Positions 7,836 through 16,718 of a stretch of DNA of 64,000 nt are shown piece after piece; position 1 is the first letter of the stretch, and each line of letters starts with the position of its first letter. The stretch covers positions 3,534,001 to 3,598,000 of the forward strand of contig OW818657.1 in assembly GCA_942492905.1 (NCBI GenBank), read 5' to 3'. The notes beneath the pieces were generated by a model that saw only the letters and a list, made by a program, of their open reading frames with translations, was not told where the DNA came from and made no database searches. The position numbers and the translations under genes are program-made. Origin of the DNA: CAIZWU01 sp942492905. Lineage in GTDB: Bacteria; Verrucomicrobiota; Verrucomicrobiia; Verrucomicrobiales; V1-33.

Positions 7836-10800
7836 CTAGTCCACACGGACCCGGTAATAAAGGCGGCCTGTCCCGATAGGCACTGACGCCGTGGTCGTCA
7901 CCCCGGTGGAGGGAATATTCGGATTCACCGCAATCCAAGTCGTCAGATCCGGCGAACTTTCGATAGTGTAAGTCAACAAATCGCGGGATTCCCACGTCAG
8001 ATCCAACTGATTGCCATTCTTCACTGCGGAAATCAGGGTGAGCATTCCGTCGGTTCCGGTGGCATACAGGGAGCGGATGGCGCTTTCGTTGAGGATTCCA
8101 TTGTAGACGCGGAACTCATTGAAGGTGCCATTCAGCTGCGGATCACCACCGAATTGGGAACGGCCCAGCCAGCAATTGACGTCGTTGATGCTGGAAAGCG
8201 GGTAGCGGGCCCCAAACATCCTCATCCCCCACAACCCCTCGCGGTAAAGCGTGTAGACGCTGCGGTCACCAGCGATGGAGTCGATGGTGATGGCGAAGAA
8301 GGTCTCCACGCCGAGCGGTGTGGGCTGGGTGACATTATACAGGGATTCACCCCCGGGGGCGTCCTGCATTGCCAACCGCTGCAAGTTCTGATCCGTGCCA
8401 TTGGAGGCCGAGTAGAACAGATAGTCCGTGCCATTGCCAATCCCAGCCGGCGGCACTTCAGCCCCGCCGGAACTCCCAAAGTCAAGAATCCGGGACCAGT
8501 TGGTGATCGCATTCACGGTGACCCATCCCGCCAAAGTGACTCTGGACTGGGAACTGATCAGCCCATTCGGCAGATCGATGTAGGCAGTATCGTTATTGTT
8601 GGCCCCACCCGGAAGAATGACCGAGGACCCGTCCGAACTGGCATTGGTGCCGCGGATGATGGCATTGAAGGCGGCACCGCCGATCAGGTCAGCAGAGGGA
8701 GTATCCCCTGCCACTACGCTGGAGCCAAGATCGTCAAAGGTCCAGCGGTGCGCCGGAGCCAGGACGGTGGCGCCGGTGCTCAACGGAAGGGCATCGGATC
8801 CATCGAAAACAAGATCACCATCGGAATCCTGCACGAATGGATTCGTGACGGCAGCGACTTCCTGGGAATCCGTCAATCCGTCATCATCGGTGTCAGGATT
8901 GGCGGGATTGGTCCCGGTAGAGGAGGCACTGACGAAAGCTCCCGAGTTCGTCTCAATCGCATCGCCAAGGCCATCCCCGTCCGAGTCCGCCGCGGTGGGG
9001 GAGGAACCACGCCCGAGTTCCGCAAGGGCCGTGAGTCCGTCAGCATCGGTGTCGCTGGTTGCCGCAGGCAGGCCCGGCACACGGTCCACATACCACTCCG
9101 GCCAACCATTCACGTTGGTGATTTTCAGAGTGGTGACGTCGGTGGCAGTGTTGGTTCCATTGGGAAGCGTGTTGGGACCTTTGTTGAAGCTCTTGAGGAC
9201 ATCGGAGGGAGCGAAGAGACCGGCATAGAAACGGAACTCGTCGAAATCGCCGCCGAAGTTGCCATCTCCGGTCCAGTTCGAACGGCCGAGCCAGCAGTTC
9301 ACATCGTTGAGAGCATTCAGCTTCAGGGTGGTGTTGCCATTGCTGACTTCCACTCCGTTTTCGTAATAGCGGAGTTGCCCGAGCGTCTCATCAAAAGTGA
9401 TGGCGTAGTGGAACAGCGCATCCACGGTGCCGGCGGAAGCATTCGAGTCCACCCCGAAGGCGTTTCCGGCTCCGCCGACGGCATCGTTATTGGTCCAATC
9501 CACCCGGCGGAGGTTGACATCATCGCCGCGGGCAGCACTGAGGAAGAAATAATCCTGACCGGCAGTGTCACCGGGAATGCTGCGGCCCGGGTTGAAAATC
9601 TCGCCCAGATTGCTGCCTGGGTGGCTTGAACCAAAGTCCAGGATACGCTGCCAGGCGGCGCCCCCCCGTGTCGGCACCGTCACCCAGCCTTCCAACGTGA
9701 CGGAGCCCCGGCCTCCATTGGCCTTGGCAAAGCGGGACATCAGGTGATTCGGCAAATCAACGTAGGGAGCTGACTCGCTGGATCCGCCGGGCAGAGTCAG
9801 GGCATTGCCCGTCCAGGTTCCTCCCGTTCCCCGCACATAACCGTGGAGCCCGCTGACGCTCTCTGTGACTTGCGTATCGTCCCCCGCCTCTCCTGCGGCG
9901 GTATCAAAGCTGTAGCGTGCCACGAGGAAAACCACTGGAATGCTGTTGGCATCGGACGGACTGGAGCCGCCCGCCACTTCCTGACCGTCGGCATAACCAT
10001 CGCTGTCCGTATCCAGCAGGAGCGGATTGGAACTGTGGGTATTCACCTCGGCCCCGTCGGTCAGGCCATCGCCATCCGTGTCGGTCAGCAGGGGATTGGT
10101 GCCACGGGTGAATTCTCCGCCGTCATTGAGCCCATCCCCGTCGGTATCGGCAAGGTTGGGATTGGTGGCTTCCTGATACTCCTGGAAATTGGTGCGGCCA
10201 TCCGTGTCACCATCAAGGCCGGCCTGTCCGCCCACCGTCATATCCAAAGTGGCACTGGCGTACAGGCGCTCAAACCAGTTGGGCAAGGTATCGTTGTCGT
10301 CATCGGGAGGAACCGGCAGCGCGGCATCCGGACCGTCCAATTGGGTTTGCAGGATCTCCCCGGGGGAGAGGGCTCTATCATAAACGCGGAATTCGTTGAT
10401 TTCCCCCTGGAGGTTCTGATCGCCCAGCCAGGTGGAACGGCCCAACCAGCAGTTCACATCATTCAACTGGACCATTTTGATATCTCCAGGCCGCAATTCC
10501 CGGGTGGGCAGACCATCTTCGTAGATATTGATCACCTCACGATCTCTCCAAACCACCGTGATATGGCGCTGATTGCCGAAGGTGGCGGTGTCATACGCGA
10601 TATTGGGATTCACATCAGCGGGACCACCTGCGCCCAAGGGGCCGTTCCCAGCAGGATCGCGGTGCCGCAGGGACAGGACGTTGCGGGCCGTATTATCGCC
10701 CTCCTGGGCACTGAGGAATAAATAGTCCCAGCCATCACCGCCACCACCCGGCGCGAAAATTTCATTCCCATTGGTGCTGCCGAAGTCAAAAAAGCGCGAC

Positions 10801-11942
10801 CAGGTCCTGCCGCCGGTAGCGGTGACCCACATTTCCAAGGTGACTTCACCAGGCCCCCCCAACTCCGAAGCATGACTGCTGAGAAGCCTGTTAGGCAAAT
10901 CAACATAGGCTTCGGTAGCTCCGGAGCCACCGGGAAGGGTAATGCTGCTGCCTGTCCAGGTGCTGTTGGCTCCCTTGACCACTCCATGCAGAAAACCGGC
11001 GCTGTCCGTAACCTTGGTGCCCGCGGCCTCGGTAAAACTCCAGCGGTGGATTGGACCGGTCTTCGGAGCGAGGGCCGTGGGAGTGTTGGTGGGCGGGAAA
11101 CCCGCGGCCTCGAAATTGTAGTTGTTCAAGACCTGGGCGGCCGTGAGGGCACCGTCATGCACCCTCACTTTTCCAAGATACATGGAACCGCGGTTGCCCG
11201 GCTCAACCGTGACACCGTCAGCAGTCATCTGGGCTCCCAACAGCAGTGGCCCGGGATGGGTGGTCAGAATTCCGGCATTTTCGGAAGTGTTCAGGACACC
11301 GTCGACATAAACCAAGGTATTGTTGGGATCGGCACCCATCCCTTCCTCATCGGTCCCCGTATGCACCCAGGTGAGATGGTGCCAACTGCCCGCCACCGGA
11401 GGAATTGCCCCGGCCCAGCCCAGATCCGGCCCGCCCCATTGTCCCAAGGCACCCCACGTGGCATTGACCCCATAGAGACAGGAATAATTCGATCCGTCAG
11501 GACCGCCGCGTTTTCCCCAGGCGACGGCCGTTTCCTCATCCGCCAGGGACTCGTTGTAAACCCACGCCTCCACCGAACGTGACGCCTGGGCCCCAATCAG
11601 TCCGGCCGGGGCATCCAAACGTGAGGGAATGCCACCGATCGGCGTCTGGGCGGTCACGCTCATCATGAAATCCCCCCCATCCACGTAGAGTCCCTTCACC
11701 GAGGATTTCGGGGCGGTCCGGATCACTGGTATAGCAGTGGCGGGTCCGAAGGATTCGAATCCACCGCCAAGCGTCCCGGCATTCGGAACGAAGGGCAGAT
11801 CCCCAGGCGTCAGGGTGGTGAAATTCAGATCCACCAGCAAGGAACCCGCCGATTGGAGCTGGGCGTGACTGGTGGAAGCCATGGCACCAAGGAAGCACAG
11901 GCCCAAGGCCTTGGAGTTACCGTAAGAAGATTTCGTTTTCAT
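7836..11942 (-). CDS. Large secreted LamG / thrombospondin-3 repeat protein
   Basis: 1368-residue exported protein. The signal peptide covers residues 1-27 (ending STSHAQ). I see four concanavalin/LamG-type domains, at roughly 36-280, 297-548, 683-920 and 1062-1300. They are marked by LVDLNF or HRWSF/HRWTF starts and NEFRVY-type endings with INDVNCWLGRS-like strands. Between them lie acidic calcium-binding thrombospondin-3-type repeats (DTDGDGLNDGGEF, DTDSDGYADGQEV, DSDGDGLGDAIET). The C-terminus (TYTIESSPDLTTW...YYRVRVD) is a module often found at the end of verrucomicrobial secreted proteins. It probably binds glycans or surfaces; no catalytic residues were seen. Confidence 0.85.
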   Translation of the reverse strand: MKTKSSYGNSKALGLCFLGAMASTSHAQLQSAGSLLVDLNFTTLTPGDLPFVPNAGTLGGGFESFGPATAIPVIRTAPKSSVKGLYVDGGDFMMSVTAQTPIGGIPSRLDAPAGLIGAQASRSVEAWVYNESLADEETAVAWGKRGGPDGSNYSCLYGVNATWGALGQWGGPDLGWAGAIPPVAGSWHHLTWVHTGTDEEGMGADPNNTLVYVDGVLNTSENAGILTTHPGPLLLGAQMTADGVTVEPGNRGSMYLGKVRVHDGALTAAQVLNNYNFEAAGFPPTNTPTALAPKTGPIHRWSFTEAAGTKVTDSAGFLHGVVKGANSTWTGSSITLPGGSGATEAYVDLPNRLLSSHASELGGPGEVTLEMWVTATGGRTWSRFFDFGSTNGNEIFAPGGGGDGWDYLFLSAQEGDNTARNVLSLRHRDPAGNGPLGAGGPADVNPNIAYDTATFGNQRHITVVWRDREVINIYEDGLPTRELRPGDIKMVQLNDVNCWLGRSTWLGDQNLQGEINEFRVYDRALSPGEILQTQLDGPDAALPVPPDDDNDTLPNWFERLYASATLDMTVGGQAGLDGDTDGRTNFQEYQEATNPNLADTDGDGLNDGGEFTRGTNPLLTDTDGDGLTDGAEVNTHSSNPLLLDTDSDGYADGQEVAGGSSPSDANSIPVVFLVARYSFDTAAGEAGDDTQVTESVSGLHGYVRGTGGTWTGNALTLPGGSSESAPYVDLPNHLMSRFAKANGGRGSVTLEGWVTVPTRGGAAWQRILDFGSSHPGSNLGEIFNPGRSIPGDTAGQDYFFLSAARGDDVNLRRVDWTNNDAVGGAGNAFGVDSNASAGTVDALFHYAITFDETLGQLRYYENGVEVSNGNTTLKLNALNDVNCWLGRSNWTGDGNFGGDFDEFRFYAGLFAPSDVLKSFNKGPNTLPNGTNTATDVTTLKITNVNGWPEWYVDRVPGLPAATSDTDADGLTALAELGRGSSPTAADSDGDGLGDAIETNSGAFVSASSTGTNPANPDTDDDGLTDSQEVAAVTNPFVQDSDGDLVFDGSDALPLSTGATVLAPAHRWTFDDLGSSVVAGDTPSADLIGGAAFNAIIRGTNASSDGSSVILPGGANNNDTAYIDLPNGLISSQSRVTLAGWVTVNAITNWSRILDFGSSGGAEVPPAGIGNGTDYLFYSASNGTDQNLQRLAMQDAPGGESLYNVTQPTPLGVETFFAITIDSIAGDRSVYTLYREGLWGMRMFGARYPLSSINDVNCWLGRSQFGGDPQLNGTFNEFRVYNGILNESAIRSLYATGTDGMLTLISAVKNGNQLDLTWESRDLLTYTIESSPDLTTWIAVNPNIPSTGVTTTASVPIGTGRLYYRVRVD

Positions 11943-12067
11943 GGGGATGGCAGCAGTCGATATTTTATTAACGCAGAGTTGGAAGATTACCCAAATTCAT
12001 ACAAAACCGTCAATTATGCTTGCAGGTGAATCTCTTATGACTTTGCGCAATCCACCCACTCCCTCAG

Positions 12068-13555
12068 TCAGCCCAACTTGATTTGACCTTTGCGGATCAT
12101 ATCGAGGCAGGTCTTCACGGTGAAACCCCGCGCCGCGTGGTCGCGGTAATTCTGAAGCCGCTCTTTCCAGATCCTTTGTTCCCCGGCCGTAGGGATCCAA
12201 GGCTTGTCATGGGGCACGGCCTGCCCCACCAGCATCGCCAGATACCCTTCAAGCCCAAACGAATTATTCGGATCAAACTGCACCGCTTCCGCCACCAGAC
12301 TTGGCCCGTTCTCCTCATAAAAGCGGACGATCGGTGCAGCGCCCTCCAGCGCGGTCTCCTCGCGGCAGGCCTTCCAAAAGGCGGAATCGATCCGGGTATT
12401 AAAGGCATAGTGCACCGCCAGAAAGTCCCTGATGTCATCCCACTGTCTCGAATTGTAGGTATTATACAAATCCATGACGGATGGGGTCGGCTCCAGCAGC
12501 GAGTCCTTCAGGGTATCTGCCAATGTGCTGCTTTCGAGGCAGATCACCTGCAATGCAGTAGCCTCAAGGGGTTCCACAAAACCTACGGAATTTCCCACCC
12601 CAACTACATTCCCCACCCAATGCCTCCGGTAGCGGCCGGATTTGAACTTCACGACCCGCGGCTCATTGGCGATCTTCGGATTTTTCTGCCGGAACTCGAT
12701 CAGAGCCGCCTCGTCGGTAATAAAACTGGAAGCATAAACATATCCCCGGTTGATCCAGTTTTCGTGCTCGATCTGCCAGCACCAGCCGGCCTCCATGGTT
12801 TCCGCCACCGTATAGGGCAGGATGGGTTCGTTGGTCCGCGGCCAACCCGCGATCACCGCCCGGTCACAGAAGAGTGATTTTTCAAAACTCAAATAGTCTT
12901 CCTGCATGACGCGGCCCAGCAGTTCCGAGCGGAAACCCGAAGCATCCACATACAGATCAGCCGTCACCTTTTGCCCGCTCTCCAAGACCAACGCCGCCAC
13001 TCCTTCCGGCCCCTTTTCCACCGTCGACACCGTGCCTTCAGTAAAGCCCACCCCGATCTTCCGGCACTGGTTTTCCAGATATCCGACCAGTTTTTTGTTC
13101 TCGATATGGAAAGCGTGCGATTTGTGAAAATGAGGAGCCCCATCCTGTTTTCGCGGGAAGACAGTGCCTTGCGCCATGCAGGCGGACACGATTCCGAGCC
13201 ATTTGGTATCCTTGTCGCAATAAAACCCGGTATTCCGGCTCAATTCCGGCCACCGCGTTTTATACTCATTTTGAAAACTGTAGTAAAAACCTTGGGAATG
13301 GGGACCCCATTTGAAATGAATTCCCAACTTCCAGGTCGGTTCCGCTTCAGCGTAAAAATCCGCCGGACTCAGCTTCAGGTATTCGAAAAAATGCCGGGGA
13401 AAAGCCGCCGTGGTGCCTTCCCCTACCCCGATGACCCCAAGATCAGCACTATAGACCACCTCTACCGGTAAATCCGGCATCTGTTTTTTCAGGGTCAGAG
13501 CCGCGATCAAGCCGGCACTGCCTCCACCTAACACAGCAACTTTATTGATTTTCAT
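12068..13555 (-). CDS. Flavin-dependent tryptophan-halogenase family protein
   Basis: 495 residues. An FAD-binding GGGSAG motif (10-15) opens the protein. Lys76 in PTWKLGIHF aligns with the catalytic Lys79 of PrnA, and Glu331 in FVEPLEATAL with PrnA Glu346. The following Ser of PrnA is Ala here. The family signature WxWxIP appears as WCWQIE, so the Pro is missing. The enzyme would chlorinate or brominate an aromatic substrate using FADH2, but the substrate is unknown and no biosynthetic cluster or flavin reductase lies nearby. Start ATG 13555 is preferred to the adjacent GTG 13558. It is divergent from the SOUL gene. Confidence 0.85.
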   Translation of the reverse strand: MKINKVAVLGGGSAGLIAALTLKKQMPDLPVEVVYSADLGVIGVGEGTTAAFPRHFFEYLKLSPADFYAEAEPTWKLGIHFKWGPHSQGFYYSFQNEYKTRWPELSRNTGFYCDKDTKWLGIVSACMAQGTVFPRKQDGAPHFHKSHAFHIENKKLVGYLENQCRKIGVGFTEGTVSTVEKGPEGVAALVLESGQKVTADLYVDASGFRSELLGRVMQEDYLSFEKSLFCDRAVIAGWPRTNEPILPYTVAETMEAGWCWQIEHENWINRGYVYASSFITDEAALIEFRQKNPKIANEPRVVKFKSGRYRRHWVGNVVGVGNSVGFVEPLEATALQVICLESSTLADTLKDSLLEPTPSVMDLYNTYNSRQWDDIRDFLAVHYAFNTRIDSAFWKACREETALEGAAPIVRFYEENGPSLVAEAVQFDPNNSFGLEGYLAMLVGQAVPHDKPWIPTAGEQRIWKERLQNYRDHAARGFTVKTCLDMIRKGQIKLG

Positions 13556-13682
13556 CACTCAAGGGAATCGTTTTGCGCCTGATTGCGGTTTTTTGCCTGA
13601 TCAAAGCAAGTCCGGATTGATGAAAGCAACGTTAATTCTGCACAAGGTGCAGATGCACTTTTTTCCACCTCCCCTTCCCCCC

Positions 13683-14279
13683 ATGAAAAAAGCCCTCATT
13701 CTCACTGGCCTCCTGGCCGCTGCAGGACTGCTTACCCGTCTGACCACCACCAGCCGCGCCGCTTACGAGACGGCTCCCTACACGATGCTGCAAAAAGACG
13801 GTCCGGTCGAAGTCCGCGACTATCCGGCCCTCACCACCGTTTCCGCCAGTGCGCCGGCGGATGCCGACCGCGATGGCCGGTTTATGAAACTCTTCGGGTA
13901 TATCTCCGGGAAAAACGAAAAACAGGAGAAGATCGAAATGACCACTCCAGTCTTCATGAACCAGACCGGAGGACAATCCAAGATGAGCTTTGTGGTGCCC
14001 GCCAAAGTGGCAGCGGCAAGCGCCCCCCCTTCCGGAACTGATGACATCACCGTGGGAACCCGTCCTCCCGGCCGCTATGCGGTGCTGCGCTTCAATGGCC
14101 TCCAGCGCAAAGCCAACGAGGAACAGGCCCTCGCGGAACTCCGCAAATGGCTCGCCAGTCAAAAACTCACCCCTGCCGGTGAACCCGTTTTTGCCTATTA
14201 CAACTCTCCATGGACCCCTGGCCCCCTGCGCCGCAATGAAGTCATGCTTCCTTTGCCCCTGCCTGCCGCAAAGAAATAA
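13683..14279 (+). CDS. SOUL haem-binding family protein, exported
   Basis: 198 residues. The start at ATG 13683 gives a hydrophobic signal (MKKALILTGLLAAAGLL). The SOUL/HEBP domain spans about residues 30-195, recognised by YETAPYTMLQKDGPVEVRDY, the central GRFMKLFGYISGKNEKQEKIEMTTPV, SFVVP and the C-terminal FAYYNSPWTPGPLRRNEV. The last element is the most conserved in the family. SOUL proteins bind haem or tetrapyrroles; in bacteria the role is unclear. It ends 9 bp from the convergent PIG-L gene. The divergent neighbour is the halogenase, with 127 bp between the starts. Confidence 0.85.
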   Translation: MKKALILTGLLAAAGLLTRLTTTSRAAYETAPYTMLQKDGPVEVRDYPALTTVSASAPADADRDGRFMKLFGYISGKNEKQEKIEMTTPVFMNQTGGQSKMSFVVPAKVAAASAPPSGTDDITVGTRPPGRYAVLRFNGLQRKANEEQALAELRKWLASQKLTPAGEPVFAYYNSPWTPGPLRRNEVMLPLPLPAAKK

Positions 14280-14288
14280 GCCCGGACC

Positions 14289-15149
14289 TTACCGTCCCAG
14301 CCGCCTTTCCAGCATTCCCCGGACACTTTGGGAGAAACGCTCCACGAAACCCATCGTGAAATCCACCACATCCAGGGCCTCATTTTCCACGAGAGGCGTG
14401 AGATCCATGGCAAACGCCAGGGCTGCAGCGCCATCCGTGGTGTGAGAGGAAAAGAAAGTCGCGTTGGCACGCCGCCGTCCCATGACTGCCAGATCATAAC
14501 GTTTTCCCCCGGCAATCTGGCTGTCAAAAATCCCATTCAACGCTCCAGCCAGCACCTCATGGCCGGTCAGGTTATGGATGGTTTTTTCACCGTCGGGCAT
14601 CCAGTCCAGATCCCGCCAGACCTCACACCCATGCACCGCCAGCGGGCGTGACTCCCTGGGCAGGCAACGGATCGCTTCTATCACCGCGACCATCACCCCG
14701 ATGTGGGTCTCATGTTTGTCCGCAGGCTGGTGGGTATAGACCAGCTGCGGCCGGCAGCCCTGAAGGATTTGGACCAAATCATCCCGCAGGGCATTGGACG
14801 CTGGGGATTTCGCATGGCTGCTGGGATGGTCCAATTGGGCCATGTAGCCATAGCGTCCGACCCGAGCGGCCAGATTCTGCTCCTCCCGGCGCACCGCCTG
14901 CATTTCCTCATCGGAAAAGCCCGCGTAGGCCCCCGTCCGGGAACTGCCCGCACCATTCGTGCAGGTCACCCCCCCAAACCACTGGTCATCGGCGTGAAAG
15001 CACGACGCAATGCCATGGAAGGCCATGAATTCCAAGTCATCCTGGTGGGCGCCGATCCCCAGATGGGTCACCCGACGCAGCGCTTCCGGCATCGCACAAG
15101 CATCCGGCACCAGCACCGAGGCTCCAGTCTGGGAAAATTTCATGGACAT
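14289..15149 (-). CDS. PIG-L/LmbE family deacetylase
   Basis: 286 residues from ATG 15149 (MSMKF). The zinc-binding AHQDD motif and the distal HQPADKHETH segment define the PIG-L/LmbE N-acetylglucosaminyl deacetylase fold, a Zn-dependent hydrolase removing acetyl groups from GlcNAc-containing substrates. Upstream in-frame codons to 15251 would overlap the preceding gene and encode a poorly conserved extension. No signal peptide is seen, so it is cytoplasmic. It follows the ROK-like kinase gene by 50 bp, which suggests a two-gene amino-sugar salvage unit. Confidence 0.85.
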   Translation of the reverse strand: MSMKFSQTGASVLVPDACAMPEALRRVTHLGIGAHQDDLEFMAFHGIASCFHADDQWFGGVTCTNGAGSSRTGAYAGFSDEEMQAVRREEQNLAARVGRYGYMAQLDHPSSHAKSPASNALRDDLVQILQGCRPQLVYTHQPADKHETHIGVMVAVIEAIRCLPRESRPLAVHGCEVWRDLDWMPDGEKTIHNLTGHEVLAGALNGIFDSQIAGGKRYDLAVMGRRRANATFFSSHTTDGAAALAFAMDLTPLVENEALDVVDFTMGFVERFSQSVRGMLERRLGR

Positions 15150-15199
15150 ATTGTGATTGTTTTTTGCTATTTCAAAAATCCGGCGCTCTCTGGCACCTG

Positions 15200-16588
15200 C
15201 TAGGGCCCCACCGTCAATTCCGCAAGCGCCGGCAGACTGGCCGCCGCACACGCCTGCCCGACCCGGCGGCTCTTTTCATCCGGCAGTTGGACTTTCACCC
15301 GTGCCGCCAATTCCGGAAATTCATCGGCCAGCAGTTCCTGCGCAGTGCCCAAGATGATGTTCCCGCCCTTGCCGGTCGTCACCCGGCCGAGAATCAGCAG
15401 GTGGTTGAATTGATAAAACTGCGCATAGTGTGCCACGCTGTAGCCCAGATAAATACCGATCGTCCGGTAGATCGCCGCCGCCCTCGGATCGTCCTGGCCC
15501 ATCAGAAACTGGACCAGCCGCAACCGCTCCGGCAGAGACATTTCAGCCGGCACCGGAATCCCCGCCGCCGGGATCAGTTTGTTGACGGCCTGCTGGGAAA
15601 AATAAAGCGCCCCGACGCCGCGGTCGCCGGACCACTCATCGGCGGGCGCGGCAGGATTGTAGTCCACGGGAGCAAAGGCCAACTCACTTAGCCAGCCCGT
15701 CATCCGCCCTTCCGGATTCAGATAACCGGCGGCCTCGCTTGACCCCATGGCGACCCCCAGGACCGCATGCTCGCCCAGGGACATCGCCCCTGCGAGGGCG
15801 GTCACATCCCCATCATTCACCACCTCCAGAGGCACCCCCCATTCCTGCTTCAAGCGTTCGAACATTCCCCGGGCTTCCTCCATCCGCTCCGGCCGGATAT
15901 TGCGCAGCAGACTGGCCACCATGAAGCGGTTATTCACGATCACGCCCGCTGAACTACCGCCGATGGCGTCCACCCTGGGCAGATGCGCCGCCGCCGCCCG
16001 CAGGCCGGCGTTGAGATGGTCGTAGTGATAGGATGGATCCGTCTGCGGCCGGGGATCCCAGGCAAATTCATCGCTGTAAACCACCTCGCCATCCTTTACG
16101 GCGGCTACCTTGTAATCACTGGCCCCCAGATCAAAACCAATCCGGCACCCATCCAGATGCCCCCCCACGGAAGCGCCCCCTTCCTGCTCCGCCGGCACCC
16201 TGCCAAATGGCACCGGTTCCACTGTAAAGGCCCGGCCGTAGGCCTTTTCCATCATCCCGGCATCGAATGCCCTAGCTCCGCCTGGAGCATAGGTTGTGGC
16301 CAGATATCCGGCGATCTCCTCCGGCCCGGCCACCACCAGACGCCAGCCCCCGCGGGACCATAGCAAAAATTTCACCAACCGCTCCACATACTGCAGCGTC
16401 TCGCCGTCGGTGACGGACCTTACCACCGTTTCGTAGCGCGACACCCTGCCATGCTCTCCTTCCAAGGCCAACATCAGCGGCACCCCATCCCTTACAGAAG
16501 CCAGGTAGGCCCGGTTCCACAGCACCGCAGGCTGGAAATCAGGGTCCAATTCCGGCACCCATTGCGGCTTCGTCACAAAAGTATTCAT
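15200..16588 (-). CDS. ROK-like sugar kinase family protein
   Basis: 462 residues. The N-terminal ~150 residues match no domain I recognise. The ASKHA/ROK core begins with the phosphate-1 motif IGFDLGASDYKVAAVKDG (about residue 150), followed by DAIGGSSAGV, the catalytic-type VVNDGDVTALAGA and the GSSEAAGYL glycine turn. The usual ROK zinc-cluster Cys-rich sequence is not apparent. The predicted role is ATP-dependent phosphorylation of a sugar, or sugar binding if inactive. The neighbouring PIG-L deacetylase suggests an amino-sugar substrate; this is inference. Confidence 0.7.
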   Translation of the reverse strand: MNTFVTKPQWVPELDPDFQPAVLWNRAYLASVRDGVPLMLALEGEHGRVSRYETVVRSVTDGETLQYVERLVKFLLWSRGGWRLVVAGPEEIAGYLATTYAPGGARAFDAGMMEKAYGRAFTVEPVPFGRVPAEQEGGASVGGHLDGCRIGFDLGASDYKVAAVKDGEVVYSDEFAWDPRPQTDPSYHYDHLNAGLRAAAAHLPRVDAIGGSSAGVIVNNRFMVASLLRNIRPERMEEARGMFERLKQEWGVPLEVVNDGDVTALAGAMSLGEHAVLGVAMGSSEAAGYLNPEGRMTGWLSELAFAPVDYNPAAPADEWSGDRGVGALYFSQQAVNKLIPAAGIPVPAEMSLPERLRLVQFLMGQDDPRAAAIYRTIGIYLGYSVAHYAQFYQFNHLLILGRVTTGKGGNIILGTAQELLADEFPELAARVKVQLPDEKSRRVGQACAAASLPALAELTVGP

Positions 16589-16718
16589 TCCCCCACCCCT
16601 AGCCGGGATCCAGCCGCGTCTCTACCCGATATCCCATGGATTTGCATCATTTTCAAATCACCCGCCCCTGCCTGCCAAACCCAATCCGCGGATTGATGCC
16701 ATCAGGCAGCTTCGAGGA

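Noticed and set aside
8154..9629. Plus-strand open frame of 491 codons
   Set aside because: Antisense to the repeat-rich LamG protein gene; GC-biased codon shadow.
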